Shown here one piece after another: positions 1-10,050 of a DNA stretch of 64,000 nt. Each line of letters begins with the position of its first letter. The first letter of the stretch is position 1. The translations under genes were made by a program, and so were the position numbers. The notes under the pieces were generated by a model that saw only the letters and a program-made list of their open reading frames with translations, did not search any database and was not told the DNA's origin. The stretch spans positions 75,379,067-75,443,066 of the forward strand of contig OX359245.1 of NCBI GenBank assembly GCA_947179485.1, written 5' to 3'. This DNA comes from Allacma fusca (lineage: Eukaryota > Arthropoda > Collembola > Symphypleona > Sminthuridae).

Positions 1-1306
1 GAACCTTTCCCCCTCGTATTGTTCAAATTCAACAATAATATACTCCACCTCGCTCCCCTTTTCATTGCCAACGTTTCTCTCATACACCACATCGCGAACA
101 GTGCCAGGGCTTCCATTGCTAAGTCCAGTGTTGACGCTCAGGTTTTTCTGTAAAACTACTCTACAGCCAATCGCAATTTCTAGGGATGATATTCCATTCC
201 CCAAGCAAAGGATTTCCGAGTCTGTAAACTTACTGTGTAGAACGTTCCTTGAAAAAAAAAACACAAAGTAGCATAAAACTAAATGTGCAACGCGTGCTGT
301 CAAATCATTTTAGTTTGACGAATTACGGATCAGTGCAACAATCTGGTAATACATACCTGTTGTGACTCCAAACCATACGTCTATATGGATAAATGTGTAT
401 AGCGTTTTCAAAGAGTTTCAGTTCCGTGGGGGAAAGCCTCGCTTTCATTCTGGCTCGTAAATACTCGAGGTCGGCGGTTGTACATTCCCGTCTTTTCAAT
501 CTGTCAAGGAAGCTGCGAAATGAGTCCTGTTCTTCGCTATCACCACTTTGTCTGAACTGCTTTTCCAGTACAACTACTTTGTCAAAAGATTTGTACATGT
601 TGTATACATCCCGCAAATGTGAATTTCGACGTTTAGATGATGGATAGAAGAGCGGCGTATCGGCTATAGCCAGAGTTTGATAAATATCTCCAAACATCAG
701 AAATGATTTACCAGCAAAAGGCTTGTCAGAGTTTCTAGGGTCTGCTCTCTTCAGCTGCAAATCAATTTCCTTCAGTAGATTTTGACCAATAAGTGAAAAC
801 TCGTCCAGTACAATAATACTGACTTTTGATAGCCGATCTTTTTTCCTGTTTACAAGTTCCTCTTCCTCTACGATATCATTGTTGTCACAATCATTTATGA
901 GATGATTTGCTGAGCGATACACAGGTATGGAAAAAGATGAATGTATAGTTGCTCCACGGATGAGATAACTGGCTGACCCTGTCAAACTAGCAAGTATGTA
1001 TTCAAACTCTGGACAGCTTTGCTTTTTCCGCTCAAATGCGTACCGTAGATGAGCTATTAACTCACTTTTCCCAGCCCCGGCCATAGCTGTTACCAGGCAG
1101 CGAATTTGTGAGCGAATCTGCTCATCAAAATCTTTTTTAATATGATCCTCGACTAATGAAACTACGTACTTTTGTTTTTCACTAAGATCCTCGAAGGGAA
1201 TTTTGGGCTTTAAAGCTAGCACAGGCTTAGCTAACCACTGACGTTTCCAGCAGTTGAATACCTTCGATGTTACTTCTGTAGCTGTAAACTCCATGGTGCC
1301 GCACAA
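1..1306 (-). CDS. PIF1-family DNA helicase, two exons visible, 3' end beyond the window
   Basis: ATP-dependent 5'-3' helicase of the PIF1/RecD-like superfamily 1B. Exon 1 runs 1306-357. It shows Walker A (AMAGAGKSEL), Walker B (IIVLDEFSLIG), motif III-like MFGDIYQ and motif IV-like LEKQFRQ. It ends CACAACAG before a GTATGT donor at 356. Exon 2 starts at 247 after a pyrimidine-rich tract ending CAAG. In matching phase it gives HSKFTDSEI, then GCRVVLQKNL and GLSNGSPGTVRDVVY, which is the conserved PIF1 motif V region. The gene is therefore cut by the window edge rather than ended at the stop in the intron (near 323). The start chosen is the first ATG (1306); M1302-type alternatives exist a few codons in. 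Similar helicases occur as cellular PIF1 and inside Helitrons. No HUH Rep domain is visible here, so the origin is open. It is divergent from the gene at 1534. Confidence 0.85.
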
Positions 1307-1411
1307 GTTTCCTACTGTAATCGAAAATTGTAGGTAGACTTCCTTTTGCTCTCGAAATTATTGTCCTCAACTTTCATAGAATAGTGCGCAAAGTACAGCT
1401 TGACTTGAGCA

Positions 1412-1419
1412 TATAAAAG
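1412..1419 (+). promoter_or_regulatory. TATA box candidate in a divergent promoter region
   Basis: TATAAAAG lies about 115 bp upstream of the ATG at 1534, in the 228-bp space between the divergent helicase and the + gene. The distance fits a start site near 1440-1450 with a 5' UTR of about 90 bp. Seen by eye only; the minus gene has no equally clear TATA. Confidence 0.4.
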
Positions 1420-1533
1420 CAAGTTTAAGGATTTAGTCCGCATTCCACCTTCGAACTCCTTCACAAGTTCATCTTGATTTAAGAAACGATAGCACAGACT
1501 TGTAAAAGTTCACGAATTCTTCACGTATACAAA

Positions 1534-2627
1534 ATGGCAAGCAGTGCTCAGAACGATCAACAGCAAACCTCTAGTGGTAACTTTATTTACATTGTTATTA
1601 TTATTATTGTTTGCGGAAATTTTTAGTTGTCGTGGAATAGAAAAGCAATTTTACGAGTATCAAAATATTGTTTTTAAATATTAATTTCAGGTCAGCAAAT
1701 TCGTGTGAGACCAACTTTGACGCGATTTGATCCGTACATGCGAACTGCTAAGAAGCTAGCCTCGCAAGATCTGTACAGCACATGGCAATTTTTCGAAACT
1801 TCGGACTGTGTAATGGTAAGTACAATTTTTAATATTGCCGTTTATGTAACACTTAAAAAAAGAAGATGTGGTGTGAGCAGGATAATTATTACATTAATCA
1901 TTAGATCAGCGATGACATCTCTGGAAAAATTGCGCTTAACCCAATTCATCGTGTGGATTTTGTTTACTTGGGGAAACCCACAAACACTACCAAGCCAACT
2001 GTCATTAAATTCAGTTTCTACCAAGGAGCAAAAATTGCCAGCTTTTTGGGAATGATTCTCGATGAGTACGCTGAAATGCAGGTGAAGACAACTGAAAAGG
2101 GATTGGAGGAGATGCCAATTATTCCATTTCTACGCGGGAAGGAAGGTCGATGCTACTCAAGCAGGGACGAGAAGCGCCTAGAGTACTGGGCTCAAGATGT
2201 GGATTTGGACTTGGGCAACGTGCGACTGAGTGTGTTGCTCAACACGACTTTGGGCTCACCGGAAATAATGATGAACTGTCCAGTTCCAATTGAAACGAGC
2301 AACAAGTTGAAAGGTAGTAGCAATAGTAGTAGTAGTGGTAGTAGTAGTAGTAGTAGTAGTAGTGAAAATAAAGACATGAGAGAATGTATGCCTGCATAAA
2401 GAGTAGCTAATGTTCAAGTTTACGTATATACTATATTTTGTGTATCAGGATGGCCAGGACCAGTTTTAACCCTGTCCATGAACGCATGCAGCAACTTGGA
2501 GGCATTTATACTGGAGAATCGGAAGGACAAAATCGATTCTTTCATCACAGTTCGCTCGAACAAACAGAATAATAAAGGAGCTGCTGGAGCTGAAGGGAGT
2601 CAGGACAATGCAGACATCAGCATGTAA
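1534..2627 (+). CDS. Unrecognised 251-residue protein, four exons
   Basis: Four exons join in frame: 1534-1576, 1691-1815, 1905-2313 and 2449-2627 (756 nt in all, a multiple of three). Every junction is GT..AG. The protein begins MASSAQNDQQQ, continues through IRVRPTLTRFDPYMRTAKKLA, and ends DNADISM. It has no signal peptide, membrane segment or zinc motif, and I do not recognise a family. It is rich in beta-type stretches (VDFVYLG, TVIKFSFYQG, VRLSVLLNTT), so a compact soluble or nucleic-acid-binding fold is possible, but that is inference. The exon 3 donor (AAAG|GTAGTAG) runs straight into an (AGT)n tract. If the intron is retained, the frame reads into a Ser-rich tail and stops at 2399. 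It lies between the PIF1-like and RING-like genes. An AATAAA near 2762 may be its poly(A) signal. Confidence 0.75.
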
Positions 2628-3027
2628 TGCTACTGCATTGCAGGATTTCATTTGCATGAATCAAGTTTCAAAGTTCAAACATATTTAATTTATTTTTTCA
2701 AATATTATGCATGCCAAATGTTTCTCGTGTGCTAGTGAATCTAGATTATTTACATTTATGGAAATAAATGCTTGATTGGAAAATGTATTATGCTTCGTAT
2801 ACATGTATGAGTTATTGAATCGCATTGATACACACCCATTTGGAGTTTTCCAACTAATCATTTTTTAATAAGTCCAGACCAGTAATAAAAATAGTTTCTT
2901 TTACACTAACAACCACGCTCAATTCACGCGCACATATAAGATAAGACTAGGTTGATTCACAAAATTAATTAACTCCAACTTCCTAAAATCAATTCACTGA
3001 GTATTTACAAAATGTAAGCTGCAATAT
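2628..3027. other. Intergenic, between convergent genes
   Basis: AT-rich 400 bp with AATAAA/AATAAT-type motifs near 2762 and 2884 that may serve as 3'-end signals for the flanking convergent genes. No coding signal seen. Confidence 0.5.
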
Positions 3028-4511
3028 TTACAGATGTTCAAACGCATGTAAATTAAACTCACTCCAATCGAACATTGCATTGTCATCCACAGCTGCTGCA
3101 TCTGCATCCCACCCTTCAATCGATGTATTGATTTGTTGCAATGTTGGTTCATATGCTGCAGTTTCACGGGAGAACATTGCTTGCTCCTCCTTGATAGAAT
3201 CATCTGCATGGAAATTCCCTACCGTCACTGCACACGCCTCAAGGTTCAGTTTCTGCTGCTCATACTCAACATCGCTTTTCAACCACTGCATGTCTTTAAC
3301 CATGACTGGGTTTCCTAAACAATTCATAAACAAACTGCTCAGCAAATGTTGAAGCAACTTTAGTGTCTTTAAGTCAAATCGATTAAACACAGCTGATGGT
3401 GCTTACCTTTCGGATCGACAAAACGAATCTTCTCGCCAGACTGCAGCTCAATTTCGTTGGTGGTACTTGTCAGTCCAGTATTTACAGCTTTAACAATGTC
3501 TTTGATCTTGCTCTTGAGAAATTCCTGACCTTTGCAGTCTACAGTTTCACAATATGTTTTTGCATTCGACGTAGCTGATGTTCCGAATGTTGATGAAACA
3601 TTATTTACAGTCTTGGAATTTTTTTCATTGGGTTGCAGCTCAGGAATAGAGTTCATTGAGCAAGAAATCGCTTTGGTCGTTGAAATAATTGAGCTGTCCA
3701 GACTAGGCAATGTACTTGCTTGCAATGCAGGAATATCCCATGGAGTCTCAATGAAAGGTGAAACCTCTCCGTTGGCTGTTGACCGAAAAACAATTTTTTC
3801 ACCCGTTTTTAGTGTAAGCTTCTTTCCATCCTCAAACTTGGTAATTCCCTGTTGTCTCTTCAACTCAAAAATTTCCTTGTCAACTTTTGTTTTGAGATGT
3901 ACATCAGAAATGCGTGGAAATGTCTCAATCCAGTCTGAATTAGCTTCAACATTTACCCGTGGAGTCCTGAAACGTCGTTGTTTCGGGGGAATGAGAGCTT
4001 TACTGCCGCTGCTGTGTTTGGCGTAACCATCCTTGTCACATAATTTGCAGGCAAATGGAGTCCACTGAAATGCACTCCTGGGAATACATTCGACATGCTC
4101 CAACTGACTGTAGCTATTTTTGCAGAAAGCGACTGGGCACGTCACACGGATGTCAAAAACGTCATACTGTGGCTTGGACCTCTTGTAGTCCAGCATAGTC
4201 TGGCTATGTTTGAAAAAGCACTTGACGTGCATAAGATGGAAACAAGTTGAAGATGCATTCCCATTCCTGAGAATTCTAACGATTGAATCTGTAGGCCAGT
4301 TGGTAGTTGGCGAGTCGTCAATTTGTTGCATTATATCTTTAACGAGCTGTCCATTTTGGTCAATAATAGCCGGATACGGTTGTGTGTTCACTCTTGTAAA
4401 CTTTATGGAACCTTCCGTAAGAATGTTATACTTACACTTTGCACAAATAATTTCACGCACTTCCCGTTTCACTGGCATGACCTCGACGTTGGAGAAAATA
4501 TTTGTTTTCAA
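3028..4511 (-). CDS. RING-H2-like zinc-finger protein, two exons
   Basis: Exon 1 is 4511-3407 (donor AAAG|GTAAGC) and exon 2 is 3314-3028 (acceptor TTTAG). Joined in frame they read ..FVDPKGNPVMVKDMQ. and end AFEHL. The N-terminal half has a RING-type ligand order: C-x2-C (IICAKCKY, near residue 24), a long loop of about 65 residues, then C-x-H-x2-H-x2-C (CFHLMHVKC), then CPVAFC. A further C-x2-C pair (CKLC) follows. This spacing fits a RING-H2 (C3H2C3) finger with an enlarged first loop, which would suggest ubiquitin-ligase activity; I infer that only from the ligands. The C-terminal half has two copies of a GEKIxF motif (KTGEKIVFRSTANGE and QSGEKIRFVDPKG), suggesting an internal repeat. The tail is acidic. 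TATTTAAG about 60 bp upstream of the ATG is a weak TATA candidate. Confidence 0.75.
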
Positions 4512-4740
4512 GGAGTAAGAGACAAAGAAGTTTAGAAAGTGATGTCAATATTTACGATGACGTTCTCTTAAATAGCATCGGCGGAACATGAAAATACAAT
4601 TGAGAGCTTTCAATAACCATAATCCACTAAAAACATCAAAGAAACCTGACAATGTCCTGAGGGACTGCGTTTTCCCAGGAGGTTTTGTTTTCATGGAGCT
4701 GGATCAAGGAGGTTTTGAAATATGTATGCACATTATTTGT

Positions 4741-4890
4741 TCTTAGTTGCTCACAATTCCAGTTATAGGGTTACCCAATTCTATTTGAGACTTCTACACA
4801 ATTCCAATTATAGTTGTACACAATTCTATTTCTGAGTTGTGCACAATTCTATTTCAGAGTTGTACACAATTATATTTCATAGTTGTGAAG
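4741..4890. repeat. Degenerate copies of the adjoining minisatellite unit
   Basis: Diverged units with cores such as GTTGTACACAATTCTATTTC lead into the perfect array. This suggests the array was homogenised from its right side. Confidence 0.6.
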
Positions 4891-5304
4891 ATTGTGCACA
4901 ATCCTAACTCAGAGTTGTGCACAATCCTAACTCAGAGTTGTGCACAATCCTAACTCAGAGTTGTGCACAATCCTAACTCAGAGTTGTGCACAATCCTAAC
5001 TCAGAGTTGTGCACAATCCTAACTCAGAGTTGTGCACAATCCTAACTCAGAGTTGTGCACAATCCTAACTCAGAGTTGTGCACAATCCTAACTCAGAGTT
5101 GTGCACAATCCTAACTCAGAGTTGTGCACAATCCTAACTCAGAGTTGTGCACAATCCTAACTCAGAGTTGTGCACAATCCTAACTCAGAGTTGTGCACAA
5201 TCCTAACTCAGAGTTGTGCACAATCCTAACTCAGAGTTGTGCACAATCCTAACTCAGAGTTGTGCACAATCCTAACTCAGAGTTGTGCACAATCCTAACT
5301 CAGA
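4891..5304. repeat. 23-bp minisatellite, 18 near-identical copies
   Basis: The unit AGAGTTGTGCACAATCCTAA-CTC (23 bp) repeats head to tail. I count 18 occurrences of the CCTAACTC core with no visible substitution. Each unit contains the perfect palindrome TTGTGCACAA and the near palindrome AACTC-A-GAGTT, so each unit is almost wholly hairpin-forming. There are no unique spacers, so it is not CRISPR-like. Confidence 0.95.
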
Positions 5305-5836
5305 TTGATATGCAATCACGTATTATAGGTGGAATCAATTTTGAATTTGAAACTGATTACTGGAATAAGCGGATTTGTATATGAAATCTATCCAATATAG
5401 AAATTGTATTATCACTTTCCTGGTATCTAATGTATTCCATTTCACGTTTCTTTGTAATACTTTGTAATACTAGATATGAGCTTTAGATGCGTAATCATTT
5501 TGAACCTTCGGTAATTTGAAACTTTATGATCTGCACAAACGTCTTAGGAAGAAATGGTACTGCTTATTCCATAATACATGCAAACTAAGCACAACAAATA
5601 ACGACATCAACATGCATCACTGTCGTTTCTATAACGTTCAATGGATATAATTCCAGAAAAAAAATTTTATTTGAACTACGCCCTAAAAGCTTGCAGCATT
5701 GAAGGAACTTTTATCGGTGTTTTGTGGGAATAATTCAAATGGGTACTACTACAAGTTTCAAATAGTATTTTAAACCAATATTAAATATTTGGTTATAATT
5801 ATATTTCCAGCGTTTCAATTTTATACATTTTTGCAG
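5305..5836. other. Intergenic
   Basis: AT-rich sequence without a recognisable exon. The first exon(s) of the gene at 5837 should lie here or further upstream, but I cannot identify a convincing signal-peptide exon. Confidence 0.4.
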
Positions 5837-6329
5837 CGTGCGTTCTAGACCAGTCCTGCTCGGGATGTCTTTCTATGGGACACAAGGTAGTCACCCTATC
5901 GAATCTAACCACATGTTGCGTGGAAAACCTTTTTGACCTGGATGCCACGTTCGTATCAATAGTGAGTGACATTAGCAAATGTCCAGCCACAGAAGCAACC
6001 CCCATCAACACTGTATCACTTATTTTGTTAGGTAAGAAATTAATTGCTGAATTGAAATTGATCTTTGATTTGACTGTCTCGACCGAACCGAAACATTTGT
6101 TTAACTGAACGTTATTAAATCTTTAAAAATTGGTATGTTTGCAGTGGCGATTTGCACATTTGCCGTTATTTGTGCGTGTGTTTACGTAAAGTTCAAACGT
6201 GTAACTTCAGAAATAAACTTGATCAAGGTTGATGAGAACAATATGGATCCTCATGACATTCTTGAAGATGATTCTAATGAGAATGGTATTCAGCTATATG
6301 AAATTAGCTTAGAGGATGAAGTCGTATAA
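5837..6329 (+). CDS. Small single-pass membrane protein with Cys-rich (PSI-like) ectodomain, 5' end not found
   Basis: Two exons are supported. Exon A is 5837-6031 (acceptor TTTTTGCAG, donor G|GTAAGAA). Exon B is 6145-6329 (acceptor TTTGCAG). All phases are 1. Exon A opens with C-x5-C-x2-C (CVLDQSCSGC), then CC and a further Cys, giving a small disulfide-rich domain. Exon B begins with a membrane span (VAICTFAVICACVYVKF), followed by a 45-residue acidic cytoplasmic tail ending EDEVV. The layout predicts a type I surface protein, but the signal peptide must be on an exon I could not place. The exon start, phase and first three cysteine spacings match the gene at 10051-12020, so the two are probably related. 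Function unknown. Confidence 0.6.
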
Positions 6330-7208
6330 TTGTGAAAGTGAAAACATTGGTTTGCTAATTCATAAAATAAGTTATTCGCTACAGTTAGCGAGCTTTATTT
6401 TAATTAAGACAAACTAATCAAACCATGAGGTAAAAATTTATAAGAATTATTACTACAAAATTTTAATATTTTCCACAAGTTACAAGTATTGAATTACTTT
6501 AATTAACTAATTAACAATTTTTCACACAAAAACCTACTTCATATTAAAATACGAAATTAGCAAACCATTCTGTCAACGCTAAGCTATTCTATCCAATTAA
6601 ATTATATTAACACCATTAAATGGTAAAAGTCAAGGTACTAGACAGTACGTATGTACAGTGAAGTTATAACATGGGAAAATCAAAACATATGGAAGGAAAC
6701 AAAATTTAAATAATCGTTAAAAATTTCAGCAGAATTATTTGTCAGAAATATATTTTCAAATTTGTCGATCGGCTTATAGATTAGAATATCTTCCAACCAG
6801 GTTCATAAATACTCAAACTGTCATTCGTTGTCCAGGATAGTGTTTCTGTGTAGAATATATACATTGTAACTAACACATTTTATTAAAATGCAGATTATTA
6901 TAATTAATATATTGTCAATTAAAATATTAAATTTAAACTGGTACACTGGTCACTGATTGTAACTGGTTAATAATAATAATAATAGGACAATACGTACGAG
7001 GTATAAGTAAATATTTTGATTGGCCCTGCTAATACAAAATAAGAGCCTAAAATAAAAAAGAGACAATAATTATTACATGTACACACTTGGAAAAAATGGG
7101 TTATTTATTGAAATGCTAATTAAAAGTAAAGACTAAAATTATGAATCCAAAAGGATTTTAAATGTAAATATATATATTGGTTTACTGTAAAAACATTTTT
7201 GCTGTCAC
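6330..7208. other. Intergenic, AT-rich
   Basis: Very AT-rich sequence with no ORF or repeat structure that I can support. It contains a short (TAA)n run near 6968-6982. Confidence 0.5.
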
Positions 7209-8784
7209 TCAAATACTTGTTCTACAAACCCTTTTACGAATATGGGTACCCAGGCTCACTTTGTTCCGAAAGGTTTTTTCGCAGAACATGCATTTAACTT
7301 CTTCATTTTCCACTTGCAAGTGTATATTACGTCTATGACGAAAGTAGGAGTAACAAGATGCGAATTGCCTCTGACACAAATAGCATGTAGTACCTACGTA
7401 TAGAATACATTTTCTTCATTACCTTTTTTTGTATGATAATAAATAAATAATGGTAATAACTGATGTATTACGTGATAGTAATAAATAATAGTCTTTTAAT
7501 TTTTACCATTATAACCAGCTTCGACATCTTGTGCTGTAATTGTAAATGACTGACTTCCAAGTTGCGAATTTGGTGCAGATTTAGGCTTTTTAGATCCTTT
7601 CCCGGTTTTACATATATTGTTGTGTGAATCCCTTGAGTTATTCCCGATTGATCTTCGGAAATCATTGCAATTTCGTAAGTGCAAATTCAATTGAAGTAGA
7701 TTACGAAACTCCTTTCCACAAGCGTTGCAAGAAGCAGGTTCTGCGTAAAAATAAAAAAAGGTACAATTTATTTTACGTAAAATACAAGCAAACTGTCTAG
7801 AGAAATGAAATACTTGTTACAAATGACACATAGAACACAACTGTTGTTACCATTGGCTATTGAAACAGATTCGACAGACTTCAATAGCTGACGCGAATTT
7901 CCAGCCCGACTAGAATGCTTCAATTTTACATGACGTTCAAGAATAGCTTCGGTTGTATAACATCTTTCACAGAACTGACAGCAAAATGGAGCCGTTTTTT
8001 TTCTCGGCCTCTTTTTGGTCTGCAATTTGCTTTTAGTCTTCTGTTTTGCCTTGTTTTGGTGAACATTATTCTCAACAAATGGTTGAATATTTTCTCCTTC
8101 AGTTGGCGGGAGAATTGGAGGATTGCGTTGTTTTTTACAGTCATTATTAATTTCCATGCAGTCCATATCTTCGAGCTGATTGTCATTCATATTGTTTTGT
8201 TGCAAATGGTTTAGCCAAAATTTTATGCTGTCGTTAGAGTCCTTAGAGAAGGATTTTTCAAGGCAGTAATTTAGCGTGAGTAAATGGACATTTTCAACTT
8301 CCACTAAAATTTCTTGCAAATTTTCTATCGGTTCCCATGTATCGGCATTACTGTTAAAAAAAAATGAGCAATTATTTGCTATCGTCTGAAGTGTTTATAT
8401 AAAATTGTAATTCTTTTTTAAATCTTCTTTTACACTCCTTTACAATAAAATACGTGATCAGAGAAACAATATAAATTGAATGGAATTCTAAATAAAGGAG
8501 ATCAGCCATAATAATTCTTTTAAGATTAAACTACAAAATAAATGTCCAAGTTTTTTATACCTCTCATATTTGAGCCAGTGAATCTTGTACCGAATGCGGT
8601 TGTCAAATTTATTAATTCCAATGCCATAAATATTGTTTACCAAAAAATATTCCCCGTTCGGATCTGCATACGCAGCCCCAGGATCCGTCGCTACCCAAAC
8701 TACAATTTGCGGTACCTGTAAACGGTGAATAATTTCCGAATCTGCACTAACCTCTTCAGTTACTTGATTGGAACCAACAGACAT
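7209..8784 (-). CDS. Chromodomain and C2H2 zinc-finger protein, four exons
   Basis: Exon 1 (8784-8561) and exon 2 (from 8350) join as ..IHWLKYE-S-NADTWEPIENLQEI.. With EYFLVNNIYG upstream, this is a complete chromodomain (residues about 44-95), a methyl-lysine reader fold. Exon 2 continues with a basic stretch (KTKSKLQTKKRPRKK, a likely nuclear signal) and a finger CQFCERCYTTEAILERHVKLKH by spacing, then CVLCVIC. Exon 3 (7740-7507) has C-x2-C-x12-H-x3-C. Exon 4 (7393-7209) has two more fingers starting CYLCQRQF and CMFCEKTF, and ends RTSI. Junctions 1-2 and 3-4 are phase-consistent. The exon 2 donor is uncertain (AACAA|GTATTT gives the wrong phase; GACA|GTTTGC fits but is weak), leaving the CVIC finger incomplete. 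Likely a nuclear chromatin-binding regulator; could also be transposon-derived. Confidence 0.75.
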
Positions 8785-9036
8785 TTTCTCCAGATCTCTG
8801 GCAATTGAATGTAACGCTCTTTTGAGAAGCGTATTTGGGCACGTGACTTGCCTCTCTTTCTTCTTCCTTGTGAGCCGTGCTCTTTCACCATATTACTAGG
8901 CATATATATACATATGCTAGATACGTATATATAGGGCAACAGAGAGGAGAGAGAAAGCAAACACATCCCCACTTACATCTACTAAAAATCTCTAGACGAA
9001 CTCATGGCAAATCTTCGTGATATTGTTTATTATTGT
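8785..9036. other. Upstream region of the chromodomain gene
   Basis: Contains TATATATA-type sequence near 8900-8935 on a purine/pyrimidine-skewed background. No coding signal is supported. Confidence 0.35.
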
Positions 9037-9380
9037 TTCAATACTGCTTTCAAAAGCAGTTATTTAATCAGTCAATTAGCGAACAAGTTTGCTTCCGTCA
9101 AAGTTCCAAGTTATAAAAATACAATTAAATGTCACTTAAATACATCATAATTGGCATGCTACTGACAGATAAGGTGAATTGAACTGAACGAGCTAAAGTA
9201 TATAATGAATTGATTTGAACTTCGAACTGCACTGAACGTAACGACTGGAATGTACGCATTGAATTGACCTGAACCACGAAGGATTTTAACATGGGAACTG
9301 AACTTAATTGAACGGTACAAAACATTTTGGGATGTGAATGGACCTGAATTTGAACTTTGGATCAAAACTGTAAGTATGCT
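9037..9380. repeat. Dispersed GAACTGAAC-rich repeat, copy 1
   Basis: Starting at TCAATACTGCTTTCAAAA and ending near AACTGTAAGTATG, this segment aligns along its length, in the same orientation, with 56646-57060 (for example GATGTGAATGG.CCTGAATTTGAACTTTGGA). It is rich in TGAATTGAAC/TGAACTGAAC words. This is probably a non-autonomous element, with divergence showing it is not recent. Class unknown. Confidence 0.7.
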
Positions 9381-10050
9381 TAAAATTATTTGAATAGTAG
9401 CAACTAAATATATGATTTTTTCAAATGGAATAACTAATAATGAATATGAAATTACCATCAGTAGCAAAGAATTTTTAATAAATTGAAACGAAGAGTTTTA
9501 CATTTTTACTTCACACGAATTTATTATTAAATTTATAAATCCCCAGGAAAAACTTCGTACATATAACTTTATGCCATAGTAACAGCAGAACAAAAAAAAT
9601 TTACACGTCAATTTACCTGTTTTTCCAGTCCGCTACTAATTAAATCAGTACTACAAATATAGGAACTATTACTGCAAATAATTCCCAGTTTGAAAACAAA
9701 AAATCCCAGTCTTGTTCAAGACAGCTCATCAACAATAAAGTCTCCTGTCAATTGGGAAATACATTAAATATTGGAGTATGATCTTTTATCATATATAGTA
9801 ATTCAGCGAATAGTACGCAAATGTTAACATAGGAAAAACCACACTGGTATTGAACCATCCTTTAATAAACCATTAAACAAACAAATAAACAGGGTTACTC
9901 AAAACGCTAATATGTTATTAGAAACAACGAGTTACAATAGTACATACAAATTTGTATGATGTTGATTTTAAATTAATTTAATCTCACTGGACTTTAAGCT
10001 AATTCATTTATTTATCTAAAAACATTCTTACGCGCATGAAACTGCTAACC
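9381..10050. other. Intergenic, AT-rich
   Basis: No gene, repeat or RNA signal that I can support. It lies downstream (3') of the gene at 10051. Confidence 0.45.

Noticed and set aside
1-1306. Calling the helicase a Helitron
   Set aside because: No HUH Rep domain, no CTRR-type end with hairpin and no TC..CTAG boundaries can be seen in the window; left open as PIF1-family.
1842-2024. Minus-strand ORF across intron 2 and exon 3 of the 251-residue gene
   Set aside because: Shadow of the spliced + gene, whose exon phases and splice sites are consistent.
2192-2377. Leucine-rich minus-strand ORF
   Set aside because: Complement of the (AGT)n tract; low-complexity shadow.
4891-5304. Regular short repeats as a CRISPR array
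   Set aside because: The 23-bp units abut directly with no spacers, in a eukaryotic context; it is a minisatellite.
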